From Salvator merianae (lineage: Eukaryota; Chordata; Lepidosauria; Squamata; Teiidae), in the NCBI GenBank assembly GCA_003586115.2, contig QVOM02000042.1:31425679-31489678 (forward strand): a stretch of 64,000 nt of DNA, given 5' to 3'. Positions within the stretch are counted from its first letter, which is position 1. Each line of letters starts with the position of its first letter. Of this stretch, positions 1-11,689 are shown piece after piece. Made by a program: the position numbers and the translations under genes. The notes below the pieces were generated by a model that worked only from the letters and a program-made list of their open reading frames with translations, had not been told where the DNA came from and ran no database searches.

Positions 1-180
1 CGACGAGTGTGGCCGCCGCTGGGCAGGCCGCCCGGGGCGACGAGTGCGGGCGCCCGGGGCGGAGAGCGAGGGTGCCGGTGGGCGGGGCCTTGGCTTCAAT
101 GGGCCGGACGCCCCGGAAAACGCGCCGCCCGGGGCGCTCCGCCCCCCCCGCCCCCCCTCGCTACGCCAGTGCCTCTACAG
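1..180. other. CpG-dense GC-rich block
   Basis: This stretch is extremely G+C- and CpG-rich and stops abruptly at about 172-180, where ordinary AT-rich reptile sequence begins. The motif CGACGAGTG occurs at about 1-9 and 39-47, suggesting an internal direct repeat. It could be the edge of a CpG island with a first exon, a GC-rich minisatellite, or a mobile CpG-rich element cut by the window edge. The overlapping open frames are proline/arginine/glycine-rich, as expected from composition alone, and I do not call a gene. Confidence 0.5.
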
Positions 181-184
181 TATG

Positions 185-848
185 AGAGGCCTTCAGATAT
201 CTAAAGACAGCTATCATATCCTGCCTGAGTCTTCTCGGTAAACTGGATATACCCAGGACTTGGTCTCCAGTCCTTTTACATCTTGGTTGCTCTCTGAACT
301 TGCTCCAGTTTATCAATGTCTTTTTTAAATTAGGGTGCTCAGAACTATACTCAATTGTCCAAATGAAGCCTGACTAAGGTTCTCTTAATACATCCCATGA
401 TGGCATTAGCCTCCTTCATGGCAGCTTCACACTGCTGGCTGATGTTTAGCTTGAACAGCCAGATTTTTTTTGCAAGTGCAGCTGCTAAGCCAAATTTCTC
501 TCATTCTGTACTTGTTCCTTCTATGTTTTTGTACCTAGATGCAGGACTTTTTAATGCTCCCTGTTAAATTTAATTCTGTTTCAGCCCACTGTTCAAGCTT
601 GTTTAAATCTTTCTGAATCTTCTCTCTTTCTCTTCCAGAATATTAGCCACTCCTCTAGCTTTGTATCAGCTGCAAATTTGGTCAGTACCCCGCCAAGTTC
701 ATCATCCAGGTAATTTATGAAAAAGTTGAACAGCACCTGTGGCACCCTGCTACAGACACCCACACGGGATGATTCAAAGCCATTTATGACTATCTTTTGG
801 TGTGATCATTGGGCCAGGTACAGATTCAGTTAACTGATGGGTCATCAA
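185..848 (-). mobile_element. CR1/L2-type LINE fragment, antisense
   Basis: Read on the minus strand, this is the C-terminal half of a non-LTR retrotransposon ORF2. Around 660-740 it encodes decayed reverse transcriptase motifs: LFNFFIN at about 720-740 and FAADTK (family FADDTK) near 670-690. The sequence towards 190 corresponds to the C-terminal end of the ORF. It is broken by many stops and is not functional. Confidence 0.75.
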
Positions 849-1775
849 TCCCATGTTTGATCTTTTTCAAAAGCATGAAGATAGTATGAGAAGCATTATT
901 CAAGAGCAAATACGTAATAATTGAAAGTAAACAATTTTAACCAAGATACCAATAGTTTCCGTACTTAGTTTGCTACAGCTAAAAATCTAGCTATAGTTAA
1001 TGTTCTTGCACTTTCATCTGAGAAAGGTATTAACTCTAAAGTGGTAAATGAAGAGCATAGTAAGCCTTCAAAAACCTTATTTTAATGGTTACACTCAAGG
1101 ACACTATAGCCCAGGGCTTAAGGGAGTGCAAAATGCCATCTTGAACTTTTTTTTAAGCATAGAAATAATTAATAATAATAATAATAATTTAAGAACTTGA
1201 GATGGCCATGCCTCCTGACAAATGAATCAGGTTTACTAGGTGGAACTCAGAGCCTGTGGGGTGTAGGGGTGCTCATTGTCATGTCAGTCTGAGTAATGAA
1301 GGACCTGCTAGGACTTCCTCTGCCTCATGTGAGGACTCTAGATTAATCTTTTATATGTCTTCTAGAGACCTGGACTTAGGGGAAGCCCTAACAGGCCTGA
1401 TACTGCAGCAGGCTATGCAATTATGTCATCACGTGGGCTGGTGAGGAGATGGGTGCCCCCCCAGCTCCATCAATGTCAGGAAGGGCAGCTAGGAGCAAGG
1501 TAGTGCTCACCTTGTTCCTAGGACTGAGTGTGCTGCGGCTCCCTCAAATAGCTTGAAAAACAGTCAAGATAGTATGACACATTTCTGCCAGGGATTCAAT
1601 TTCCTGTTATTTACAAGGGAAAAATCCAAGGAAGTTTTCATAAGTCTAGTGGCCAGCAATTTCTATGGAAACACCCGACATGCTGGATTTCCACTAGCAT
1701 AGATTCACTTAACAGCATGTGGCATTAGCCTTCTGGAAACTTCTAGGAGTTCATGGAATCCTCTCCCTAATTTAT
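849..1775. other. No gene recognised
   Basis: AT-rich unique-looking sequence with no coding or repeat family that I can name. A short (AAT)n tract lies at about 1168-1190. Confidence 0.6.
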
Positions 1776-1824
<49 letters not shown>

Positions 1825-1848
1825 ATCTATCTATCTATCTATCTATCT
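1776..1848. repeat. (TATC)n microsatellite
   Basis: Tetranucleotide repeat of about 18 units, interrupted once near 1824 by a missing base. Likely polymorphic in length. Confidence 0.95.
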
Positions 1849-2067
1849 TTGCCTCACACTTGGAAAGCTCCTGCATGAAGTAAAATTGGGTTTTCTATCA
1901 TAAAGTTACAATGCATTGTCAGAGTCCTGGAACTGTCATTGCACTGGAAAGACCAGGTGGACGTGTGGCAATCTGAACACATTACATTAGATTTTTACTC
2001 CTGGGGTTGTGTCTGAAAGTAACCTTTGGGTATTTAAACCAGAAGCAATGTGGTGACAGCATTTAGC

Positions 2068-2318
2068 CTAGATAGCTTTAAGAATGGATTGGATAGATTT
2101 ATGGAGGTCAGGTGTACCAATGACTACTAGAATGGATGTACAGGTACTGCCTCCAGGGTAGAGAGACAGGCAGGATGCCTCTAAAAGCCATTGAAGGTTT
2201 TGCCATTATATTCTGCTTGAGAATCACAGAAGCAATTGGTGGGCCACTGTGTGAGAAAGGATGCTGGACTAGATGGGCTATGGCCTGATCCAGCAGGGTT
2301 CCTCTTATATCCTTATGG
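2068..2318 (+). mobile_element. LINE 3' tail (GCTGGATCAGGCC family)
   Basis: This matches the 3' untranslated tail of a common squamate CR1/L2-superfamily LINE. It shows the run around GGACTAGATGGGC followed by GGCCTGATCCAGCAGG and ends in a TTAT-type short terminal repeat near 2316. Copies of the same tail occur at 24236-24418, 31860-32262, 51886-52150 (minus) and 63560-63680, all sharing a subfamily-specific middle section. Confidence 0.8.
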
Positions 2319-3479
2319 AAGAGGTTTTGTGGGAAACTAATGTCAACATTTATGAAAGACCAGGCAATATTTGCCTTTCCTGCCAGCTCTTGGGCACAGA
2401 TGTCTGGTAATCTTTGTTTAATGTGAGTTATGGCAACGCTTAAATTTTTTTTTGAAAGAGGTAGTTGGCGGAAAATACCTAAACAAATCTTTCTGTGAAA
2501 GAACTTTGCCTGCATTTTGAGCACTTGTCCTACCTTATTTGATAGATCAAGCTGCAAGGCAAATAATGTTAAGCCCAACATCTTCCTCAAAGACAACACA
2601 GCATTGGCTGGCTTTTGGTAGTCATCAGGTTACTTTCTGAGTTTATCGGGGCAGTTTATTGTCTGCAATGGGAAAGAAAATAATTTGTGTTGAAAGAAGT
2701 TTTACAAAACAAACCACTGAGCAGACAAACACAAAGAGGGCTCAGTGGAGAAGGAGAAACAAAACAGATCACTTGCCATTAACAGCAGGGGAAGGATAAT
2801 GATGACAGCATTTGATCCAGAAGCTGTGCAAGTTTAAAAGTGAGAAGAGAAGAGCAAAACCCCCACGGCAGAAAAACACACACTTTGCTCTTGTTCAGTG
2901 AGATTTTCAGTGCAGTGTGATTGATTGTTTCCTTTCTTTGTAGTTAGAAAAAGCCAAAAAAGAACATGTTTGGATAGATCCATTAGCAAAAGATAAAGAG
3001 GAAAGTGCTGTCCTCAAAATCAAAAGGAACTGCTGGATTCTGTGAAACCCCTGAATTTATACACAAGTCTAGTATAACTTGGTACAGAGGTTTGGCCTTA
3101 ATTTTCCATACGTGTGCTATCCTTCCATCCATCCCCTCTCTTTCACATTCCTTCCATTCCTCTCTTTCTCATTTAACGGCATTGCTCTAATTAGCTCCCT
3201 GCAGGACATTTGCTCTCTTTATTACCCTTGAGAAAGAAGAGGATGAAGTGTCTTGCAGAGGTGATCACCATGAACTATTGCTGTTTGATGTCACTGCTGG
3301 AAATGGCAGATTCTAATACAACACAAGGAATCTCCATGTAGAGTCCCTGATGTTAACAGTAATCAAGAGCCCTAATGGAACTTCTAGAAAATCAAGCCTA
3401 ATAATAATATTTTGATGCAATATAATACTATCAGACTACTATTAACTTCTCAGTATTGATTGCAACACTTAACAGACCA
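2319..3479. other. No gene recognised
   Basis: The long minus-strand open frame over 2108-2599 overlaps the LINE tail and has no recognisable domain. The rest shows no repeat or coding signal that I can identify. Confidence 0.55.
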
Positions 3480-4345
3480 TCCAGTTTATCTGAACATTCC
3501 ATACAAAAATTGTTATCAATATCTAAAGGACATGGTTCTATAATATATAAAATTCTAGCAAAAACACTTGGAAGGAATTATAGGAGACAGATATACATGC
3601 ACCAATTGAGACAGAGTAATGGAATAAAATAAGAAGAGACAATTATCCATGCAATAAAACCTTGCAACTCAAGGAATCCTTTTTGAAAACTTTCCATAAT
3701 TCCACTTCAGTTTTAATCACTAAAATTCATGCATATCTCCAAAATGTTGACAGGGGTGTCAGGCTACAGGTTACTATGAGCATATGCGGTGGTCTTGTCC
3801 ATAAATTAAAGAATTTTGGGGAAAAAATAATTCTGAAGTTAATAGGATACTTAGAACTAATTGAAATTTCATCATTGAGCTATGCTTACTACCTATTTAT
3901 AGAAGTGAAAATAAATTGATTACGCATAAAACTTGTAAGATAAGTTATCATGAAAAGTTGGAAAGATAATGACCAACTTAATATACAATTGTGCTATTAT
4001 AAGCTAACAGAAGTAGCAATCTTTGAATTGATAACACAACAAATTAATACCACAAATAGAGTATCCAAGAAACTGACTGCTTACATAGAAATATGGCAGC
4101 CTATTACTGATGCCATGCCAGTAAATAATGAAAATATCATGTTTTCAGTGCCGTTAATTTTACTACTGCTTAAATAAGAAATATGACTAGCAAAGAAAGT
4201 AAAACGATTTTACTTTTACAGGTACAATATTTTGCATATCTGTTAGTTTACTGATTAAACTATTTATGCCCTGAAGTTGTTATAATTATGCTTGAATACA
4301 GTTGGATATAATTACTGTAATATTGTATATTATTCAGAAAAAGAA
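3480..4345 (+). mobile_element. L1 LINE, ORF2 C-terminal remnant
   Basis: Sense-strand fragment of an L1-type ORF2 with a 3' untranslated end. Near 3520-3590 the frame reads an SKGHGSIIYKIL-like segment, and near 3750-3825 the zinc-knuckle-like C-terminus reads C-x-x-x-GYYEHMRWSCP followed by IKEFW. The segment at 3950-4120 (KDND, KLTEVAIFE, EIWQP) matches the extreme C-terminus of squamate L1 ORF2. Frameshifts and stops separate these pieces. The 3' end is probably the A-rich run near 4335-4348. Confidence 0.75.
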
Positions 4346-4348
4346 AAT

Positions 4349-5179
4349 CCATTCTGTAGAAGTAACTTGCTTTAAGCCTTATCCAGGTTTCTAGAACAGA
4401 GTCAGTGGTTAAGGGTTTGTTTTGATGGTATGGAAAATTTCTTAAGAGCCAAACAGGGAGGCAATCTGGTGCCCTACTCTAAAGTAGTAATCTGGAAGGT
4501 ACAATGCAAAGGAATAAATTTGAGATGTGCAGGGTTGTGGCCCACTAACAGGGAACAGAATGATAGCTTGCAAACACAGATGACTGAAGACTTGGCATGT
4601 CTGTATAAAAATATCATAGATTTGAAATGCATGAATATGTATGTCATCTGTGCCACACACTATCCTGCCATTTCGATACAAGTCCAAGATTAAAGAAATA
4701 TTAATGGAAGAACAAGGCAGGGGCCTTCTTCTAAGTAAGGCACATTGAAAGAACTCTAACCACACAAATGTGGCATTGCCTGTCTATGCTATATTGCCTC
4801 TCTCATGGCCTTAAATAAGGCCGCATCGCCACTTACGATCCAAGGCACCCACGTCTCCATCCTCAGCGGCAGCAGACACTTCATGGTGATTGTGCCATTC
4901 CCTTCACTGCCATAGCTGCTGGAGGTGTCTTGCTTGCAAGGCACGATTTTGTGCTGTGCACGGAGGCACCACAATTGGCTGCTGCAGATGGCACCAAAAT
5001 GGAGATGCGGAGGCATATTTTTCTACAGAGAACCAGGGTGCCTCCCATATTCACCCAAAAGAGAGCTGTCTCAGATTAGAAGTGGGAACTTGGCCTAACT
5101 ATGACCATGGTCACACTCTTTTACGATAGTCTGTCCCAGGGACAGACAGGGAACCAAGGCTACTTTGGTCCTGGAATAG
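4349..5179. other. No gene recognised
   Basis: Moderately GC-rich from about 4800. Overlapping short open frames occur on both strands with no domain similarity. I see no splice-framed exon. Confidence 0.5.
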
Positions 5180-5624
5180 ATTAGTCACACCTACCATGCT
5201 GCTGCCACTGTGTCACACAGAGCCTTCATGGATTCTTTTCACTTGGTAAAAGGCAAGCTTCAGCATGGCCAAAGGAAATAGAGGGGGCAGCGGGAGGGCA
5301 GCGGCGAGGGAGAGGCCCTCCTCGCTACACTGAAGCTTACCTTTTACTAGGGGATTCATGAAGGCCCAGCAGAGTGTGGCGGTAGGATCAGGAAGGACAG
5401 CAGCAGCAGGGGGTATTGGGGTATCCTGGTCAGTGACAGGGTCAGGGTGGCGATGGAGATTGTAGTGGGGTTGGAGTGGTGGAATCGGACCCTTCCCAGG
5501 GTGAGTCACATTCAAGGCAGGAAAGTCCTCAGAAAAACCAGAAATGCACTTTGGTGTCTGATCTCCAAGAACTGAAGACGGACTCTGTTCATAAATATAA
5601 GGTGTGACTGGGGCCTGTACGTTG
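5180..5624. mobile_element. Foldback (MITE-like) element, degenerate
   Basis: Inverted arms lie at about 5222-5263 and 5330-5365: GCCTTCATG...CAAGCTTCAG against CTGAAGCTTACC...CATGAAGGC. The outer ends carry TTAGTCACACCTA near 5181 and GGTGTGACTGGGGCC near 5601-5615, resembling the termini of the 53435-53654 MITE. Element limits and the target duplication are not clear. Confidence 0.5.
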
Positions 5625-8193
5625 TCGGAGGGGCAAACCTCCCAATGTGGCTAAAATGCTCTTAAGTGTGTGTTCTTTTTTTTTAGTACTTAAAGTGTGT
5701 TTAGTTTGATTTATACTATTGTATTTATGACATCATACAATTATTTCTAAGATATACTTTGTAAGGGATAAGTCACAAATGTGAATTGTTATTAGGCTTT
5801 GTCTCACTATTGTCTGTTAGGCTGTGCTTACACCCAGTAAAGAAAAAGCACCTCTGAGGAAGCCCAGAGATGGCTTAAGATGGTTCTCAGGTGAGATTGT
5901 ACACACACCATCCTGTCCCTCCCCTATTTCCTGAAAATTCTAGGCTAGAAAAGGTGGCTTAGAGATGGTGTGAGAACATGAGGACCACATGGTACTATCT
6001 CTGAAACACTTCGGAGCTGCTTTTTTGTTATGTGTGAACAGAGTCTAAGTTGCTGTGGAAGCATTAGACGGGACGAAGGCAAATAAAAGCAGTGGATATG
6101 ATGTTGGCAGTGACAAATTATGCATAGATAGAAATGTTAATAATCAACTCACTCAATCACTACTCTTCATAAAGCAAGTGGAATAGTAGCATCATAAGTA
6201 AATCAGAAATATTAGTATACTAAAAACCATTAAAGATACAGGACAAAACTCTTTTTTTTCTTTTTAATGTTGTGGACTAGCAGCATGGGAACTCAAAAAT
6301 ACCAAGGACTGGGGTAGTTACAAACAACCCAAGTAGCCATGAAAGCTAATTGACAGTCTGTCCATTTGTGTTTGATCAACGTGTAATACTAACATGGCAG
6401 CATTTGTTGGACAAATCTCCACCTAAGCTTTGCCAGATAATGGTAGACAACCGCAATGGGTGGATAGATTGTCCATAGGGAGAGGAATTCAGTGCCTCTG
6501 CCATAGGTCCAACAGAGGTATGAAAGTTGAATAAGTTAGGGTGGCAAACATTTAGCCAGAAACAGTAGTTGGTATCAATGTGGAATAATTTTGCTTTCCT
6601 TCCCCATTCTTCCACCTGGAGGACAGGTCTCAACCTGCCTGAGGAGTAAGATGACTTGGTATGCATCAAAAGAATATCCGCAATCTGAAAAGAAACCAGA
6701 GTATGTCATCTAACTTTATTCTGTTAGGCTCTATTAACTTCGGTATGTCACTTTGCTACTGATAGCATCAATGGCATGCTTTGAAATGTTCAGAACTTGC
6801 CTCGTGCAAGGGCAGCAAGGAGAAGAAAGGGCAATGACATACATGAACAAGTATTTCAGAGCCATTTAATGAGACACTGTGCATAAAAATGAGCTTCTTT
6901 GAAACAGACACCATTTCAAGTTTAGTGGCTACATGCAGAATTGATTCCCATTAAGTTTTTAAGATTAATGATAAAACCAGTAATATGAATGTCATATGTA
7001 TGCCAGGGCTGTCAAAATCAAACAAATTATCCTCCTTTTGGGCAATTAAAAAGTCTAAAGACTAATCACATGATGCAATGCAAATTTGGTTATGGGTATT
7101 GCAGTATCTCTTCATTCATTTGTTAAAAAGTTCTGAAAATAAATAAATCCGAAAGGCTATGTCTTGTAAATATGACCTTTTTAGTATTCTGTGCTTTGAC
7201 TAGTATTTTGATATACTTCTTTTCTAGTTCATTTTTGAAACAATAAACAAGGTGAGAACTGAAAAAATGACCAGCAAATGGAATAATAAAATGTTGGGAA
7301 GGCCACAAGAACTTGTCTATAAAGGATTTATTGAAGAATTAGTGCTTTAGGAATGGATTAATAATTCCCTCAAGTGAAAGCTGACCACACTGCAAAGGAG
7401 ATGCTGCAACGTGGTCAGCTTTGCTTCTTGCAAACAATCATTGTTTAGGTAACTCCAGTGAATTAATCTATCAGAATTGCCTACCGTTAAGCACTGACGC
7501 TTTGATCGTTTTTTACTGTACTTTCCTGTTGATCATTGGAAGCCAGGCTGAGGAGAGGCGAGGGAGGGATTTGGAGATCATTTTATAGCAGTTCATGTTC
7601 ATTCCCCATGTAGCTGAGCAGGGTTTTTCACATCACCCAGAGAATAAATGATATATTCTCCTCCCAGGGGCAGGCAGGAAGGTCTTGGCAGTGATCCACG
7701 TGAGATCTACATGGGAAGAAGAAGAGCACTACACAAGTGTAGTATATTTTCTCCTCCCTCTTAAAGCAGCGGTGTTCTGCCTGCATGCCCCCCGCTGCTC
7801 CTACCCAGAGATTCCCCAGCTGCAATGTTACTGGAGGGAGAACTCCCTATCCTGAGGAAAGACTGGGATTCCCCAAATGATACACGTGGATGGGGGAAGC
7901 CCCTTGCCTATCAAGATTGCAGCTAGGGAATCCCCACCTTCGATTTGGATGGCTGGGAGAAGCCCCTCCACCCACTGAAATTGCAATCCACCTAGGCATT
8001 GATCTTGATGGGGTGGGGGGACAATGAACACAGGAAATAACCCCACAGCCAATTTCCTGTTTTCAGTGATGTTTCTAAGGAGACAGAACACAGAACACAC
8101 CATGGGATACGCATGGCACCATAAAGGAGCCACGTGGACCCTATCTTAGTATAAGCCTTTGATACTGGGAAACTGCAAGAAACAAGACTCACA
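5625..8193. other. No confirmed gene or repeat family
   Basis: Mostly unique-looking AT-rich DNA. A weak minus-strand exon candidate at 6376-6684 is discussed among the findings. The stretch 7620-8190 is GC-richer and contains several GGGATTCCCC-like motifs, but I cannot assign it to a family. Confidence 0.5.
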
Positions 8194-8224
8194 CCCTCCC
8201 TCCCTCCCTCCCTTTCTTTCTTTC
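8194..8224. repeat. (CCCT)n(TTTC)n microsatellite
   Basis: Pyrimidine tetranucleotide tract changing from CCCT units to TTTC units. Confidence 0.9.
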
Positions 8225-8704
8225 ATCCAAAAGTGGCTTGCCATGGTTTTCTAAATTTCTTCGTAGACCCTGAGCTGTGCCCTGCATGGCAACTGCTCCA
8301 GGTTCTTTCTTTTCAGCAGAATGATCTTGTATAAAGGATTTATACACACAACTTCACAAAGTTCAACCCTCATTGGCTGGCCTCTCCTGAAAAGACAACG
8401 GAGAGATTTTAGAGCATTCAGAGCATACAGTGCAACTGGCATGTTCCTGAGACAATTTGCAACAGTCACTCTGGATAAGCGTTAAGGGGAGTTGTAGCAC
8501 AAGAGGGAGAAGTTCCCACTCCAAGCTCTATTATTAAATTGATTATTTACAAAATAAAAGGCAGGTAACATTTTGGATTGAACAAAATGGGGAGATTCTC
8601 AGTTATTGAAGTATAATGTAGTCATGGTGAAAATTTGCCAGCTTGGCTTTTGATATGGTAGCACAAAGCCTCTAGCAGAGTTGTTTGTATTGTATTTAGT
8701 CTTA

Positions 8705-9467
8705 GGCTGTGTTCAGACTAGCGATTTTTATAAGCGCCTGAATGAAAGGCGCGGATAATTCCTGGGCACACAGGAAAAAAGTCTTCCACATGCACTTACC
8801 GATGAGGTGAGTCCCCGAACAGAGCTGCTCAGTGATTAGCCACTCTTCGCCTCTTTGCTGAAGAGATTTTCCAAACCATTAACTCTTTAACTGCCATGTT
8901 TCTGTCTCTCTTTTCAGCTCCCGGTTTGAACTCCGGGTTCAACTCTCCCTTATTCTCTCTTCCCCCCTTATTCTCAGTGCAACGATACCTCAGGGAACTG
9001 GGGCAGAGGGCAAGGGATCCCCCCCGTCAGTTAAGTACTTGAATAGAAACTGCTTGAAGCTTTTAAAAGAGATTTGCCAGCACAGGGAGAAAAGGGGAGG
9101 GAGAAGATTTGCCGGTGCAGAGAAACTTTTCAACCCCCTTGCCTTCTGTAGTTAAAAAAGCATGCTGGACTTTAGTAGCAAGGGGCTTTCTCCCAATCCT
9201 GATGCTACTGATGTCTTTTTTAATCTACAGAAGGCAGAGAGTTTGGAAAGTTTCTCTGTGCTGTGCCGGCAAGAGCTTGCTCGCCCCTCCCTTCTTGTCC
9301 TGTTGTCTTGCTGATTCCTGCAAGGCTCTGATTGGTTGAGGTGCTCCCCAAGGCGACCCAAAAGCACAGAAAAGCTGATTATGAAAGAGGCGATCCAGAG
9401 AGCTTTGTGAACGCTGCAGCTTCCGTGCGACCAGAAGCCGACCAAAATAGCCTGTCTGATCACACCC
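8705..9467. mobile_element. PIF/Harbinger-like MITE, 763 bp
   Basis: Terminal inverted repeats GGCTGTGTTCAGACTAG (left) and, reversed, GGGTGTGATCAGACAGG (right), flanked by TTA on both sides (8702-8704 and 9468-9470). A large internal inverted repeat (about 9109-9163 against 9210-9272) makes the centre self-complementary, so the open frames on both strands here are mirror images of non-coding arms. No transposase is encoded. The superfamily assignment rests on the 3-bp target duplication and terminus style. Confidence 0.75.
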
Positions 9468-9470
9468 TTA

Positions 9471-11095
9471 AACAGGTCTGATGGTGCTCATAACTGGTTT
9501 GGACTATAATTCCAAGCTGACTTTCCTAGGGGCTTGTTTCTAACTTGATACTGTTAGAATTGTATTTGCCGAGCAGCATTGTCGAAAGCAACTGAGCATT
9601 AGAAGGGAAGTTGGGAGTCTCTATGTGTGCTGCAATGATTATATAATATTGTCTGAAAACGCATGCCTAAGCCACAAAATTAAATCAGTGAAATTGTCAC
9701 TGCTTTCCCACAAATACGATCGAGAATCATTACTCTTTGAAAAAACTGGGAAGTCTCTGACCTAGTACTTTCACAATTGTTCACTTTTCAGATTTCCTTG
9801 GAGGGAGCATGATAGTTATGCAAGCATGAAACAAATTCATGCTTATATTTGGTACATGCTGTAGTAACAGTTTTACAAAAATAAGGCATCTTTTCCAGTT
9901 TTTTACTTTAGAGCTTGTAAGTGTGGCAATCTGAGGTAGTTTATAGCACAAAGGTAGAACAGACAGTTCTCTTATACACCTCTTTAAGGATCTTATAGAT
10001 GAAAATTATGTTAAAGATAACTGATTGAGAGTACATAGAATGAGACAGCAACAAATGGAACTGTTGCATTGGATAGAGCTAAAGACACAATCAGGCTGGA
10101 ATCTGTGAATTACTTATAAAAAACAAACCAAAACAAAAAAAGCTTTGTTTTCACTAAGAAAAGAAAGAGATGGGGAACAAAAATCTTTTTGTTTTAGTAT
10201 AAAACTATCTAGTTGCTTAAGGTCATGAGATGTCCTTGTGGAGATGTTTAAGATAAGGGTTAAGCTCCATTAAATTGGACTTCTGTAAAGGTTGAATTAC
10301 CTCCCGGAACTAAGTTTCCAAGACTTACTGCAATCCAATTGATTTCACGGGAATTTTACCCAAGCAAGCAAATTCCACAGTAGGCTGCAGGGGCATTTTT
10401 TTAAAAAAATGATCTTAAGTCCAGGAAAAGAGACAGATCAGTTTTCAGTGTTTCAGCAAATGGCTAAAGTGCTTGTTATAGCACCACTGGAGGCAAAAGC
10501 AAACTGAATGAATAAGAGAAAACTGGTAACAGTATTTCTACAAACAGAACTTAATACCTGACTGGGGTGGGGGGAAGCATATTAAGATTGCATTTTGTGA
10601 CTTAGGTTCTGTTTGTGCAACTTAGCCCTGCAATGGGATGTAATGGGGATACCACCTATACACTTTTTGTACCTTTTGTCCACTTCTTTGCAATGCTGGA
10701 GCATTATTCTTGGTTTATAACCACCATGTTCCGTGTGGCCTGCACTTTCTGGCTCAATGTTAGCTGCTAAAAATGCCACTGAACTGCTATGGAAGCTGTA
10801 ATCATAGCTATTTCTCACAGTGTCATTGTGGCCAAAAACATGTCATACCATGCACAGAACCAGCTGGTATATAAGAAACTGGGAGCTGTACCAAGACCAT
10901 GTTAAGGAATCAACAAAATGAGCAGAACTTCAAGAAGTGAGGCATTCAGGATGCTTCAGGATGGAGATGTTATGTCAAAATCCATTTTATTTGTGCACAT
11001 TTTTACACATTCCCATTTTTCTTTCTTTAGCAGCTTCATTGTTGGTCTTTTGCTTGTCATTAATACTCGTAAGTGAAGCTTCAAGTAATGTTGTC
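9471..11095. other. No gene recognised
   Basis: AT-rich sequence without an identifiable element. The 78-residue minus-strand frame at 10582-10818 has no domain I recognise and no convincing splice context. Confidence 0.5.
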
Positions 11096-11098
11096 TTC

Positions 11099-11455
11099 AG
11101 ACCTTTCTGCACTCACTGTGGTCCAAACTGGGGAATCCTGGGCTAGTCAGGACTATTGATTTGGGCCACGGAAAGGTGTAGTCTGGAACAGCACACTATC
11201 TGCATGATGGCATTGGTCCAGCCCAGGTCACCTGAACTTTGAGGCTGGGCTCTGAGCACTCCAAAGGGTTAGAAACATACATTCCTAGCCTCAGAGTCAC
11301 CAGGGAACCCATCTTGGTGGTGTGCTTTGGTGCACCACTGAAATGGGCTCCCCAGAAGTCTGGAAGAGAGACTATGTTTTGGACTAGGCGACACTGGTCC
11401 ACTGGAAGACCTATGAGGGCTCCTAATACGGATTAAATGTGAGTGCAGAAAGGCC
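11099..11455. mobile_element. PIF/Harbinger-like MITE, family B, 357 bp
   Basis: Termini CCTTTCTGCACTCAC and GTGAGTGCAGAAAGGCC are near-perfect inverted repeats. TTC flanks both ends (11096-11098, 11456-11458). The interior matches the elements at 13707 and 33507, including a degenerate copy of the family's central hairpin at about 11269-11290. Confidence 0.8.
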
Positions 11456-11689
11456 TTCTCCTCTTCCCTTTTTGTTCCTTCCCTTAAACACTACGCCTCT
11501 GCTTCACTAGGAACTCTCCCCTTTTCCCACAATAGGTGATGTTTTCTGGAAGATGTACACATCTGACTAGAGGTGGAGTTTGCCTGGTGCGTCACACAAA
11601 AGTGTACTCCAAACCTGCAACTCACATTGTAGAGATATTTCCTCTTGTGTTTTCCCAGATCTGAACACTGTTGTCTTTATCTTCTTCAG

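Noticed and set aside
1776..1848. CRISPR-like array
   Set aside because: The periodicity is 4 bp with no spacers; it is a microsatellite in a vertebrate genome.
8992..9463. Paired frames on both strands at 9109-9339 and 9152-9463
   Set aside because: They are mirror images produced by the internal inverted repeat of the 763-bp MITE.
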